Assembly: GCF_038069655.2 (NCBI RefSeq)
Contig: NZ_CP150951.2
Coordinates: forward strand, 2,196,001 to 2,260,000
Reading direction: 5' to 3'
Length of the DNA: 64,000 nt
DNA from: Yoonia sp. BS5-3
Lineage (GTDB): Bacteria; Pseudomonadota; Alphaproteobacteria; Rhodobacterales; Rhodobacteraceae
The position numbers and the translations under genes are program-made. Shown in pieces: positions 34,291 to 43,065 of the stretch. Every line of letters begins with the position of its first letter. The first letter of the stretch is position 1. The notes beneath the pieces are model-generated. The model worked only from the letters and a program-made list of their open reading frames with translations, was not told the origin of the DNA and did not search any database.

Positions 34291-36672
34291 ATGTCGCTGT
34301 CGAAGTTGAATAGACTGTCAATAAAGCTCCCGGCTTTCGTCGCTGCTGTGATAGCAGCGGTTGCGCTGTGTTTGGCAACGCTGACCTATTTCGGTGGTCG
34401 CGAAGCCGCGCAGCAGGAGGCGCAGCTAAAGCTGAACTTACTTATTGAAAGCCGCGCTGACGGCTTGCAGGCCTGGTTTGATCAAATCGCGCGTTTGACG
34501 CAGACAGTTGCCAGCAGTCCGTCCGCCGCTGCAGCGATGATTGATTTTTCCTCAATCTGGAGCGCCCTTCCGGAAACGGCACGAGAGGACATTCGCCAAG
34601 ACTACACGACACGTAGCCCTTACGCTGCCGGTGAACGGCAAAACCTTGATCGTGCTGATGGCGAGCATCCTTATCATGAAATTCACGCACGGTATCACGA
34701 ATTCATGCGAAACGTCAATGAAATCAATCATTTCTATGATGTCTTGCTTGTGGATACCGATGGGAACATCGCCTACTCGGTCTTCAAGGAGAGTGATTTT
34801 GGACAAAATGTCATCAGTGGTGCATTGGCCGACTCTGGCATCGGTAGAGTGTTCCAACAAGCAGTTGATCAAGCCGGGGATACGACGCGTTTTTCTTCCT
34901 TTGATACTTACGCCCCCAGCAACGGTGCCGTCGCGGCATTTGCGTCGGCACGGATCTATGACGCTTCTGGCCAATTCATCGGTGTCTTAATCGTACAAAT
35001 CAACGTTGGTGAATTTGAGACAATTTTGAACGATCCCAACGGGCTTGGTGAAACCGCAGAGACATTTATTGTCGATCGTGCGGGTCACATGGTGATTGGC
35101 AGTCGGTTCGAAGACAGCGCCCGCGCCTTCGAGCAAATTCCTGTTACAGATCATATCGCTGCGGCCTTACGCGGAGAAACGGCGTATCTCGACGCTGCGG
35201 TAGGTCTCTCGGACCCATCCGTCATGACGATTTCCCAACCAGTCGTTTTGGGGGATACCTCCTACGCTCTGGTTGCCGAGGAGGCGCAGTCTGAAATATT
35301 TGCTCATCTGCGAGAACAGCGCAATTGGATTGTGATCGTATCGATTTTGCTGATTGCTGTCATGGGCACGCTTGCATGGGCCTATATCCGCACTGTCACG
35401 GCGTCGCTAAAAAATCTGAGCCACGAAATGGGGCTTATATCAGATGGTGATTTTGGGTTGACTGTTTCGGCCACGAAGCGGCCAGACGAAATCGGCGATA
35501 TTGGACGTACACTTGTGGACTTTCAATCCAAGCTAGAAATTGCGGCCGAACAGGAACGGCAGCGCGAACACGCACAGATTGAACAACAAGAGGTTTTGGA
35601 CACGTTACGCCGAAGCCTCTTGGGACTGGCGGATGGCGATTTGTCCAAAAAAATCGATCAAGAATTCAGCGTGCAGTATGATAGCTTGCGCAAAGACTTT
35701 AATGATACAGTTCAAACGCTTAACCGGACGATTTCACATGTGGTAGAAGCCGCAGGCAGCATTCAGCATGGTGCAAACGAGATCAGTCAAGCCTCGGACG
35801 ACCTCTCAAACCGCACAGAAAACCAAGCGGCAACTCTTGAACAAACGGCCGCTGCACTTGATCAATTGACGGCCAGCGTGAAATCCGCCGCCGATGGAGC
35901 CAAATCGGTAGAAAACATCGTCACCGAAGCGCAAGCTGAAGCCGAAGAAAGCGGCAAAATTGTTGGTGACGCCATTGCTGCCATGAACGAAATTGAGAAA
36001 TCGTCAGAACACATTTCACAAATAATCGGTGTCATCGACGACATCGCATTTCAGACTAATTTGCTGGCCCTGAATGCGGGAGTAGAAGCCGCGCGCGCTG
36101 GTGAGGCGGGTAAAGGTTTCGCCGTCGTTGCTTCTGAGGTACGTGCCTTGGCGCAACGTTCTTCCGAAGCTGCCAAAGAGATAAAGGCTCTGATCAGCGG
36201 GAGTGAAAAACAAGTTGAAAAAGGCGTAGAACTTGTTGGTGGCGCTGGAACAGCACTCGGCAACATTGTTCAACGGGTTACGCATATTTCCGAGTTGATC
36301 CGCAGTATCTCGACTGGCTCGGCTGAGCAGGCCATAGGTCTGGGTGAAATTAACATTGGGGTCAACCAACTTGATCAAGTCACACAGCAAAACGCGGCGA
36401 TGGTTGAGCAAGCGACTGCAGCCAGCCACGTGTTAAGGACCGATGCGACACGACTTCAGGAGTTGGTCGATAAGTTTGATACTGGCAAATCGACCAATGT
36501 TGTCAGTTTCGACACCGGCGGAGACATGAGGGGAAAGGAAACGCCGGACGTGGAATTTCAAGCACCGTCTGTGGTCGAATTTGACCCGGTTCCCGCCGCT
36601 GCAAACAAACAACACGCGGGAGGCGGGCAAATGAATGTCGCGGTTGCCCAAGGCGATTGGATCGATTTCTGA
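34291..36672 (+). CDS. Methyl-accepting chemotaxis protein
   Basis: 793 residues. Membrane spans lie at about 13-34 and 344-366, enclosing a Cache-like periplasmic sensor (VLLVDTDGNIAYSVFKESDF near residue 150). Two HAMP units follow (about 367-420 and 440-495), then the signalling domain with the hairpin tip around DDIAFQTNLLALNAGVEAA. The last residues are DWIDF, like the C-terminal tether pentapeptides that recruit CheR or CheB. Base composition is visibly lower in G+C than the flanking fab genes. It is followed by cheB-like and cheD genes, but no cheA, cheW, cheY or cheR is nearby. Confidence 0.92.
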   Translation: MSLSKLNRLSIKLPAFVAAVIAAVALCLATLTYFGGREAAQQEAQLKLNLLIESRADGLQAWFDQIARLTQTVASSPSAAAAMIDFSSIWSALPETAREDIRQDYTTRSPYAAGERQNLDRADGEHPYHEIHARYHEFMRNVNEINHFYDVLLVDTDGNIAYSVFKESDFGQNVISGALADSGIGRVFQQAVDQAGDTTRFSSFDTYAPSNGAVAAFASARIYDASGQFIGVLIVQINVGEFETILNDPNGLGETAETFIVDRAGHMVIGSRFEDSARAFEQIPVTDHIAAALRGETAYLDAAVGLSDPSVMTISQPVVLGDTSYALVAEEAQSEIFAHLREQRNWIVIVSILLIAVMGTLAWAYIRTVTASLKNLSHEMGLISDGDFGLTVSATKRPDEIGDIGRTLVDFQSKLEIAAEQERQREHAQIEQQEVLDTLRRSLLGLADGDLSKKIDQEFSVQYDSLRKDFNDTVQTLNRTISHVVEAAGSIQHGANEISQASDDLSNRTENQAATLEQTAAALDQLTASVKSAADGAKSVENIVTEAQAEAEESGKIVGDAIAAMNEIEKSSEHISQIIGVIDDIAFQTNLLALNAGVEAARAGEAGKGFAVVASEVRALAQRSSEAAKEIKALISGSEKQVEKGVELVGGAGTALGNIVQRVTHISELIRSISTGSAEQAIGLGEINIGVNQLDQVTQQNAAMVEQATAASHVLRTDATRLQELVDKFDTGKSTNVVSFDTGGDMRGKETPDVEFQAPSVVEFDPVPAAANKQHAGGGQMNVAVAQGDWIDF

Positions 36673-36721
36673 CTTTTATTTAGCGGTTTGAGAAAATCAG
36701 TATTGAAAGGGGAGCGTAGCA

Positions 36722-37717
36722 GTGCCGACGGCAAAGATAGTCATCGCAACGCCGTATGCTGAAGACCTGCGTCGTGTTCAACAGATGCTTAGGAAGGCCG
36801 GCGGCCTGAGAATTGTGGCTCATGTTCCTGGGTTGATGGAGCTATTCAATAAGGTGGAGCATGACCCGCCCAATATGGTACTCATCGCGGAGGATCTTTG
36901 CGGAAGTGCAGACTTTGAACTCATCGTGACCTTGTTTCGGGCACTTGATGTTCGTTGGATGAAATTCGGTAGCGTGAACAGGAGCTCGTTCAATGGGCAA
37001 ATTGGCCTCCAAGAGAGCAAAGCAGGACTGTTTCCGGTTGCTTTGGACGGCAAAGAAGACCTTTTCCTAGCGCAATTGAGGTCTGTTCTTCTGGCGCGGC
37101 AAAATGCAAGTTTGCCCACTGTTTCGAAACGGCCCGCTGCAGCAAGATGTTACAAACGTATGATTTTGATAGGATCGTCGACTGGTGGTGTGGATGCTTT
37201 GAAAACCGTTCTCTCAGATTTTGATATCGATTGTCCCCCAACAGTTGTCGTGCAGCATACGAGCCAAGGTTTTGGCAGGGGGCTTGTTGCTGTTCTCAAC
37301 CGATCGTGTGCTGCGGATGTCTGCGCTTATACACCGCAGATGCCTTTGGAACGAGGTACGGTCCATGTCATTGCTGGAGTTGACCATCACGCAGTCTTTA
37401 CCGATCGAGGTAAATCCAACCTAGAGCCTAACTACGACCCACCAATGTCAGGTCACCGGCCGTCAGTTGATAAGCTGTTTTTGTCGGCGGTCCCATACGC
37501 GAGGGAGGTTGTTGCCGTCGTTTTGACCGGTATGGGACAGGACGGTGCCCAAGGTTTGCTGGCATTGCGAAATGGCGGTGCTAGGACAGTCGCGCAAGAT
37601 CAGGAAAGTTCGGTTGTTTATGGCATGCCAGGCGCGGCATGGTCGATGGGCGCCGCTATGCGGCAATTGCCTCTTAAAGATATCGGTTCGGGCCTATTGG
37701 CCGAAGCTGAAAGGTAA
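36722..37717 (+). CDS. cheB: CheB-like methylesterase with degenerate receiver
   Basis: 331 residues from a GTG start with GGGGAG upstream. The C-terminal esterase domain has the CheB triad: Ser in LIGSSTGGVD, His in VVQHTSQGF, Asp in TGMGQDGAQG. The N-terminal 110 residues have the size and pattern of a receiver domain, but the acidic pair is replaced (ATPYAED) and the phosphoacceptor strand reads NMVLIAEDL, without Asp at the usual place. It should remove methyl groups from receptor glutamates, perhaps without phosphorylation control. It starts 49 nt after the chemoreceptor stop. Confidence 0.85.
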   Translation: MPTAKIVIATPYAEDLRRVQQMLRKAGGLRIVAHVPGLMELFNKVEHDPPNMVLIAEDLCGSADFELIVTLFRALDVRWMKFGSVNRSSFNGQIGLQESKAGLFPVALDGKEDLFLAQLRSVLLARQNASLPTVSKRPAAARCYKRMILIGSSTGGVDALKTVLSDFDIDCPPTVVVQHTSQGFGRGLVAVLNRSCAADVCAYTPQMPLERGTVHVIAGVDHHAVFTDRGKSNLEPNYDPPMSGHRPSVDKLFLSAVPYAREVVAVVLTGMGQDGAQGLLALRNGGARTVAQDQESSVVYGMPGAAWSMGAAMRQLPLKDIGSGLLAEAER

Positions 37718-37724
37718 ATAAAAA

Positions 37725-38261
37725 GTGACTTACGGCACCGAAACGACGAATGGAAGCATGTCGCGTAATATAACTGTCATTCAGGGGTCCATTGAGATTT
37801 CTGACGACCCAACTGTAACGCTGACGACCATTTTGGGTTCGTGCGTTGCTGTTTGTATGTGGGATGAAGAAATGAAGGTCGGAGGCATGAACCACTTCCT
37901 GCTGGCAGAAGGCCGAGATCACAATGCTATCAAATATGGAGCATATGCGATGGAGATGCTGATAAACAGGCTGGTCCGCGCAGGTGCGCGTCGGAACTGT
38001 TTGCAAAGCAAAGTTTTCGGAGGGGCCGCCGTATCAAATTTTGCTAGTGATATCGGCAAAAAAAACGGTGATTTTGCGATCAACTTCCTCAATACAGAGG
38101 GTATCCCTTGCCTTGGCCAAAGTCTGGGAGGCACAAAGGCGAGGCGGGTGAGATTTGTTCCAACTACGGGCAGTGCGCAGATGCTTTTTGTGTTACCCAC
38201 AGAAGTCCAGACAGAAAAGCCATCAGAAGCTGGAATAGCTGCGGATATTACAATGTTCTAG
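37725..38261 (+). CDS. cheD: Chemoreceptor glutamine deamidase CheD
   Basis: 178 residues from a GTG start 7 nt after the cheB-like stop. The Cys-His-Thr catalytic set is visible as ILGSCVAVCMW (Cys near 39), GGMNHFLLAE (His near 56) and a following Thr-rich segment. CheD deamidates receptor glutamines and tunes adaptation. An ATG at 37758 is an alternative start. It completes a receptor-modification trio with the chemoreceptor and CheB. Confidence 0.9.
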   Translation: MTYGTETTNGSMSRNITVIQGSIEISDDPTVTLTTILGSCVAVCMWDEEMKVGGMNHFLLAEGRDHNAIKYGAYAMEMLINRLVRAGARRNCLQSKVFGGAAVSNFASDIGKKNGDFAINFLNTEGIPCLGQSLGGTKARRVRFVPTTGSAQMLFVLPTEVQTEKPSEAGIAADITMF

Positions 38262-38751
38262 GATAGCGGGTAGACCGCCGCTCTGGTACCTGAAGCTAAA
38301 CTCGGCGTCTGATTGGAACTTTCCGTCGTGGTTGCTGCCAGCTGGAAACGAACGAGATGAATGTCGCGGGTGCGTTCAAATTGTAGCTACGTCCTGATGC
38401 CGTGAGGGCTGGGGCTTCAATGGCATTCAATCTTTTGCCGGGGATATCTCTTATTACTTTTAGCGTTCGGCAGAAGGGAGAGGCAGCGAAACCGTCATTC
38501 GAGTTTAGGGCCGAACGCGCACCGATAGATTTTCGTTTTACATGGCAACGGATCCTGCGAGCAACTGCGTCGATTGTTGTCACCGTGCATAGACCCTAGG
38601 TATGTTCAAGGTATCCAATCACACTACGACTGTGGTTCGTTGCTTCTGACCCAGCCCCCTAATCCGGGCCGCTTAGGTGTAGAATCCGTTCCGGCTACTT
38701 TCTGTTGGTTTGGTTGTGGTCAAGGCCTGCTGAGCGGAGCCTTTACGGAGC
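38262..38751. other. Intergenic region after cheD, no gene supported
   Basis: About 490 bp between cheD and the decayed transposase. Short open frames exist on both strands (for example 38296-38583 leftward), but none has a recognisable family or a ribosome binding site. It is probably debris of past insertions. Confidence 0.4.
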
Positions 38752-39467
38752 TCACGCGAGGCAGGCCGGGGTGTTACGGTTGAGATTGGCGTAGACGGCC
38801 CGAGCCAGCCCGCCTACAGATGTGTGCGGTGTTTCTGTATTGTGGTCGATCCTCCAGTTTTGAATGATCCGGCGCGCCTCAGCGAGGTTGCCGAAGATGT
38901 ATTCATTCAAGCATTCGTCGCGCAGCTGGCCCTTCGAGCTTTCCCAAAAGGCATTCTGCATTGGTTTTCCGTGCGCGATGTAGTGCCCGCCCACGTCCGT
39001 GTCCTGGCGCCATCTAAGCACGGCATGCGATGTCATTTTCGTCCCGTCGCCAATGGCTCTCGGACCCGTGGCGCATCCATTGGCAACTCGGAGACCATCA
39101 TGTCGGGCTGGCCGCGCCTGCGGATCAACTCATCCCGTTCACGGGTAATGCGGGCATCAGACAAGGAACGATCCACGACTGTTGCCAGCGCCTCGCCCGC
39201 GCAATCATCCACGATGCACAACAGACACATTGGCGTAGCGATTTTTGGTTTGCTGATTTGACGCACGGTGCCCCATTTACGGTTCAGAGAGGAACCTTTT
39301 CGGCTGACGTCGGTTGGAACGGTTTCCAAATTTGAACAACTTGGATCGCAGGGGCTAGGTGCGTATCTGAGGCATTGAGGTGTGGCTTGGGGCACGGTGA
39401 CGATTAACCACTGGCGAAGCCGGGACAAACCAGATTGGTGGCGATGTCGCAATTGGGGAAGATACAA
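38752..39467 (-). pseudogene. Decayed IS3-family transposase (OrfB) remnant
   Basis: Two leftward frames, 39467-39033 and 39036-38752, together resemble the rve integrase core of an IS3-type OrfB. The upstream piece has NRKWGTVRQI and LCIVDDCAGEALATVV (first catalytic Asp). The downstream piece has HYIAHGKPMQNAFWES and LRDECLNE (catalytic Glu). The frame changes near 39033, and the region that should carry the second Asp (VSDNGTE in relatives) reads VSELPMD. The N-terminal part and OrfA are missing and no terminal inverted repeats were found. Confidence 0.75.
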
Positions 39468-39653
39468 ACGTCGCTACAGACAAGGCGATGTTTGTACCAG
39501 GCTCTATGCGTTCATTTAGGATGGTCTTTGGGACGATGCGGCTTGCACAACACTTAAGCTGTGTTCAGGCTTATGTATGCGACCGGTCTACACCGCGACC
39601 CTGACTTAGAACCGATTAAGCGCAGCCGCTTGGACAACACGAGAAGATGACGC
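39468..39653. other. Short non-coding stretch between IS remnant and fabA
   Basis: About 190 bp with no recognisable gene. Together with the preceding IS3 remnant it forms the border of the inserted block on the fabA side. Confidence 0.35.
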
Positions 39654-40163
39654 TTAGCCTTCGCTTAGCACCACCCGCATGTCTTTGACTTGGTAGATTT
39701 CTTCCCCATCGGCCTCAACAGTTCCGTTTGCGACACCCATCGTCAGTCTTCGGGTTTGCAGTGCTTTGGTGAAATCAACCTTGTAGGTCAGCATTTTACG
39801 ATCGGGTTGCACCATACCGGTCAGCCGCACCTCGCCGACGCCGACGGCCATTCCGCGCCCTTTCCAGCCGCGCCAGCCAAGATTGAAGCCCGTCAATTGC
39901 CAAAGCCCGTCAAGCCCGAGACAACCTGGCATGATTGGGTTTCCTGGAAAGTGACATTCAAAAAACCAAAGGTCCGGCGTGATGTCGAACTCAGCCAAAA
40001 CATGCCCCTTGCCATGCGTCCCGCCGTCATCCGATATTTCGGTGATCCGGTCCATCATCAGCATGGGTGGGGCGGGGAGTTGCGCATTGCCAGGGCCGAA
40101 CAGCTCTCCTCTGGCGCATTTCAACAGGTCATCTTTGTCAAAACTGGAAGGAAAGTTAGCCAT
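39654..40163 (-). CDS. fabA: 3-hydroxydecanoyl-ACP dehydratase/isomerase, FabA
   Basis: 169 residues, close to the usual 171. The active site His is in [14 protein letters not shown] near residue 71 and the Asp in GLDGLWQ near 85. FabA introduces the cis double bond for unsaturated fatty acids. Divergent from the irr-type regulator gene. The fabB and fabI genes that normally follow it in this order lie 5.7 kb away. The ATG at 40163 was preferred over an extension to 40202 by family length. Confidence 0.93.
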   Translation of the reverse strand: MANFPSSFDKDDLLKCARGELFGPGNAQLPAPPMLMMDRITEISDDGGTHGKGHVLAEFDITPDLWFFECHFPGNPIMPGCLGLDGLWQLTGFNLGWRGWKGRGMAVGVGEVRLTGMVQPDRKMLTYKVDFTKALQTRRLTMGVANGTVEADGEEIYQVKDMRVVLSEG

Positions 40164-40323
40164 ATCAATGGTCTCATTTTTGTCTGCTACGATTGCACCC
40201 ATCTAGCATTGTGGGCTCTGTAAGAGCAAGAGAATGGTGGATTCATGCCGCTATAGCCTCTTTGCGATTGATCCTAGACCTATTTGTCCCATATTGTATC
40301 AGGAGGCAGCGGCAAGAGCGACC

Positions 40324-40740
40324 ATGACTGAGACTCAGACTAAACGTAGTGCAAATTGGCTGGCAGGCGCGGGACTTCGGCCCACACGCCAACGTATGAC
40401 GTTGGCAAATCTGCTGGTTGGCGACGGGAATGACCGGCATGTTACGGCCGAAAGCCTTTTTGAAGCGGCCACTGACGCTGATGAAAAAGTGTCGCTCGCC
40501 ACAGTTTACAATACTTTGCGTGCATTCTGCGATGCCGGTTTGATGCGTGAAATTACAGTCGATGGCGCCAAGAGTTATTTTGACACCAATATGACGGATC
40601 ATCCGCATTTCTATTGGGAAGATAGTGCAACGTTGACGGATGCACCTGCTGAGCAGCTTGAAATTTCAAAATTGCCAGATGTGCCTGAAGGCGCAGAGAT
40701 TGCATCCGTTGATGTGGTGATCCGGTTACGCCGGAACTGA
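40324..40740 (+). CDS. irr: Fur-family iron response regulator, Irr-like
   Basis: 138 residues. The winged-helix DNA-binding domain (RPTRQRMTLANLL, LATVYNTLRAFCDAGLM) is followed by the dimerisation and metal region DHPHFYWED, the short His motif of alphaproteobacterial Irr rather than the fuller Fur metal sites. Irr responds to haem/iron status. The ATG at 40324 follows AGGAGG at a distance of 22 nt and AAGAG nearer. Its divergent position to fabA is the classic arrangement in this group. Confidence 0.85.
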   Translation: MTETQTKRSANWLAGAGLRPTRQRMTLANLLVGDGNDRHVTAESLFEAATDADEKVSLATVYNTLRAFCDAGLMREITVDGAKSYFDTNMTDHPHFYWEDSATLTDAPAEQLEISKLPDVPEGAEIASVDVVIRLRRN

Positions 40741-40811
40741 ATTTCACGGTCCCGCCTTGCGCAAGCAAGTTTGTCGCATCATCCTTCAGTCGGATTTGAT
40801 AATGACAATTC

Positions 40812-41546
40812 GTGAGACCTTTTGTGCCTGAAAAACATCGTGAAGATATGGTGCTGTCCTATCATCGGGTGCGCACAGCATTGGGCCTTTTGGGCATGGC
40901 GCTCCCCCTGGTTCTGATCATCGGTGGCCTGATGGATTACCGCCGAATTGAGCCATCTATCAGTGATTTTTATCATACCACATACCGCGATATCTTTGTC
41001 GGGACCCTTTGTGCCATTGGCGTTTTTTTGATTTGTTATCGCGGCTATGGCCGTGTTGAGGCCGATTATATTGATGACGACTGGTTGGGCACCATCGCGG
41101 GGATCTCGGCATTTGGCGTTGCATTATTTCCTAACGAAAGTCCGACGGCCCAGATTGCGACGATGACCCAAAACTTGGTGGGCATCGGCGCCAGCCCGCT
41201 TTTTCATTATTCTTCGGCTCTGATTTTCTTCACCTGCTTGGCCGTGTTTTGTTTGAGTAAATTTGCGCGCTCGGCAAAACCACATCGGCGGAAGATTTAC
41301 CTTTTATGTGGTTGGACAATTGTTCTTTCCCTTATTGGCATTGCCGGGGCTTCGGCGATCAAGATCTTGGGTGATGGGGCCGCCCAAGTCTTTGTGGTGC
41401 AATATGGGTTGGTCTTTTGGTTTGAGGCAATTGGCATTTGGGCGTTTGGTTTGTCGTGGCTTGTAAAAGGTCGGGCCGATATCGCTATTTTGAAATTGGC
41501 GGGCCACGATCCGGGACCAGATGAAGATGATCCATTGCGTTCTTAA
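40812..41546 (+). CDS. Polytopic membrane protein, DUF998-like
   Basis: 244 residues with about six membrane spans. The segment SISDFYHTTYRDIFVGTLC with YRGYGR after it is a pattern seen in uncharacterised membrane proteins; the DUF998 assignment is tentative. The GTG start at 40812 may be replaced by an ATG at 40848. No function can be given. Confidence 0.6.
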   Translation: MRPFVPEKHREDMVLSYHRVRTALGLLGMALPLVLIIGGLMDYRRIEPSISDFYHTTYRDIFVGTLCAIGVFLICYRGYGRVEADYIDDDWLGTIAGISAFGVALFPNESPTAQIATMTQNLVGIGASPLFHYSSALIFFTCLAVFCLSKFARSAKPHRRKIYLLCGWTIVLSLIGIAGASAIKILGDGAAQVFVVQYGLVFWFEAIGIWAFGLSWLVKGRADIAILKLAGHDPGPDEDDPLRS

Positions 41547-41603
41547 GGCGGATCCTACGATGGTGTTTACCGTCAATTAACCACGCTGGTGCAGGCTTGC
41601 CCA

Positions 41604-42149
41604 ATGACGCTTGAGACCCGCCGCTATGTGCCAGGAGGCACTTATTTCTTTACCGTCCGCCTGCAGGATATGACATCCGACCTTTTTGTGCGGGAGGTGG
41701 AGCTGCTGCGCAGTGTCACTCGCCTGTGCATGAAGCGTTGGCCTTATAAGATCGCGGCGGCGGTTGTGCTGCCAAGTCAGGTTCACATGATTTGGGTTTT
41801 ACCAGACGGGGATGCGGATTTTTCGAAGCGTTGGCGTTTGATCAAATCCGGCTTTTCCCGTCACGTACCCGCACCCGACTATGTTGCACCCAGTCAGTTT
41901 CGCCGGGGTGAGAAAGGTATTTGGCAACGTGGCTTTTGGGAACATCGGATTCGGGATGTTGCGGATTTTGATCGGCATATGCATGTTATCGCGACTGCAC
42001 CTGTTCAGGCCGGATTGGTAAAAAGGGTTGGTGACTGGCCGTTAAGTTCGGTGACACAACACAAAAGAAACGCTGAACCAGTGCCCCTTAGAACCACTGT
42101 CCCGGCTCAAGCAGACCTAAATCCAATAGTTGCTGAGCTTGCCAATTGA
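41604..42149 (+). CDS. REP-associated (Y1/RAYT) transposase, catalytic residues lost
   Basis: 181 residues. The overall pattern of RAYT proteins is clear: RRYVPGGTYFFTVRL, VVLPSQVHMIWVLPDGDADF, WRLIKSGFSRH, and WQRGFWEHRIRDVADFDRH. In active members the HUH motif reads like PDHLHxIW and a Tyr follows in a YIHYNP-type segment. Here the first His is Gln (SQVH) and the corresponding segment reads VIATAPVQAG, without Tyr. The protein is probably inactive as a nuclease. Its last 62 nt overlap the 3' end of the convergent gene. Confidence 0.7.
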   Translation: MTLETRRYVPGGTYFFTVRLQDMTSDLFVREVELLRSVTRLCMKRWPYKIAAAVVLPSQVHMIWVLPDGDADFSKRWRLIKSGFSRHVPAPDYVAPSQFRRGEKGIWQRGFWEHRIRDVADFDRHMHVIATAPVQAGLVKRVGDWPLSSVTQHKRNAEPVPLRTTVPAQADLNPIVAELAN

Positions 42150-42954
42150 ACTTTTCGGATTGCCGCCAGTGAAAGCTATCGATGCTCTGCCGACTGCCCG
42201 GGTTGCGGCGCAGCGCCTTGGCCGTTCTGAATGAAGCCACCGCCGCAGTCAGGCTATGGTGCCAGGGGCACGCGATTGTGTTGTATTCTGGGTCATTGAA
42301 TAACCGGTCCGTAGACATCAGTAGCCCCTGCTTTGCTTTGAACAGCGAAACACGGTCAATCCGTCGCCGTGTCTGTGCGATATGTTCTTCAAAGCGCCAA
42401 CGCAGCCCTCCAAAGACGTCAAGTTGCCTGTCAAGCGTTTCGCCGGCGATGTCTTGTCGGGCCAAGGCATAATAGCCTGATTTGTCAAAATAAGCGTCAT
42501 CCGTAGAGACGCCGTTTGGGTGCGTCCCCAGATCACGCGCATACAGATCAACCACATAGCTTGCGACAATATTGCGTCGTTCCTCGGTGACAAAACCCAG
42601 CATTTCAACGGCGCTTCGGTCTTTGCTAAACGGGTAGAATAGATATTCGGCGTTGTAGCCGTAATAAACCCAGCGGCCGATCATTGCGGGCATCAGGGTG
42701 TTGACCAAGGTGGCCAGCGCGTCGGGGCTGCTGACATCGCAATCAACCCGATCAATTTGTCCATCCAGACCTGTTGGCAGCGCAATGTTACCGTCACCAC
42801 AGGCAATAATCTGGCTAAATCCCAAATCTAAATGGTGCTTGATTGTGCTTTCGATCTCGATCTCATCCTCGATCAAAATCAAAGCCAGCGGCCCAGACGG
42901 GGCAGATTGCCGTAAGGCCACGCTCAAAGCAGAAAGATCAGGATAGTGGGTCAT
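42088..42954 (-). CDS. Glycosyltransferase-like protein, unknown
   Basis: 288 residues, no signal peptide or membrane span. The N-terminal LALILIEDEIEIESTIKHHL and GFSQIIACGDG recall the nucleotide-binding start of GT2/GT92-like enzymes, which read KNE and fold into a Rossmann-like domain. The middle has YYGYNAEYLFYPF and DDAYFDKSGYYAL, where a metal-binding acidic motif could sit. I cannot assign a donor or acceptor. The 3' end overlaps the RAYT gene on the other strand by 62 nt. Confidence 0.5.
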   Translation of the reverse strand: MTHYPDLSALSVALRQSAPSGPLALILIEDEIEIESTIKHHLDLGFSQIIACGDGNIALPTGLDGQIDRVDCDVSSPDALATLVNTLMPAMIGRWVYYGYNAEYLFYPFSKDRSAVEMLGFVTEERRNIVASYVVDLYARDLGTHPNGVSTDDAYFDKSGYYALARQDIAGETLDRQLDVFGGLRWRFEEHIAQTRRRIDRVSLFKAKQGLLMSTDRLFNDPEYNTIACPWHHSLTAAVASFRTAKALRRNPGSRQSIDSFHWRQSEKFNWQAQQLLDLGLLEPGQWF

Positions 42955-43065
42955 TATTCGGTCCAGCGAAGCGAGCGCCTAAATTCGGTCAATTTGCGCC
43001 GCATTGCAAGCATAGCTGTGACCCGTTAGAAGGCGTCCGATCCACCCGCCATGAAGAGTCTGAAT

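Noticed and set aside
38296-38599. Short open frames on both strands between cheD and the IS3 remnant
   Set aside because: They overlap each other, have no ribosome binding site and no family resemblance.
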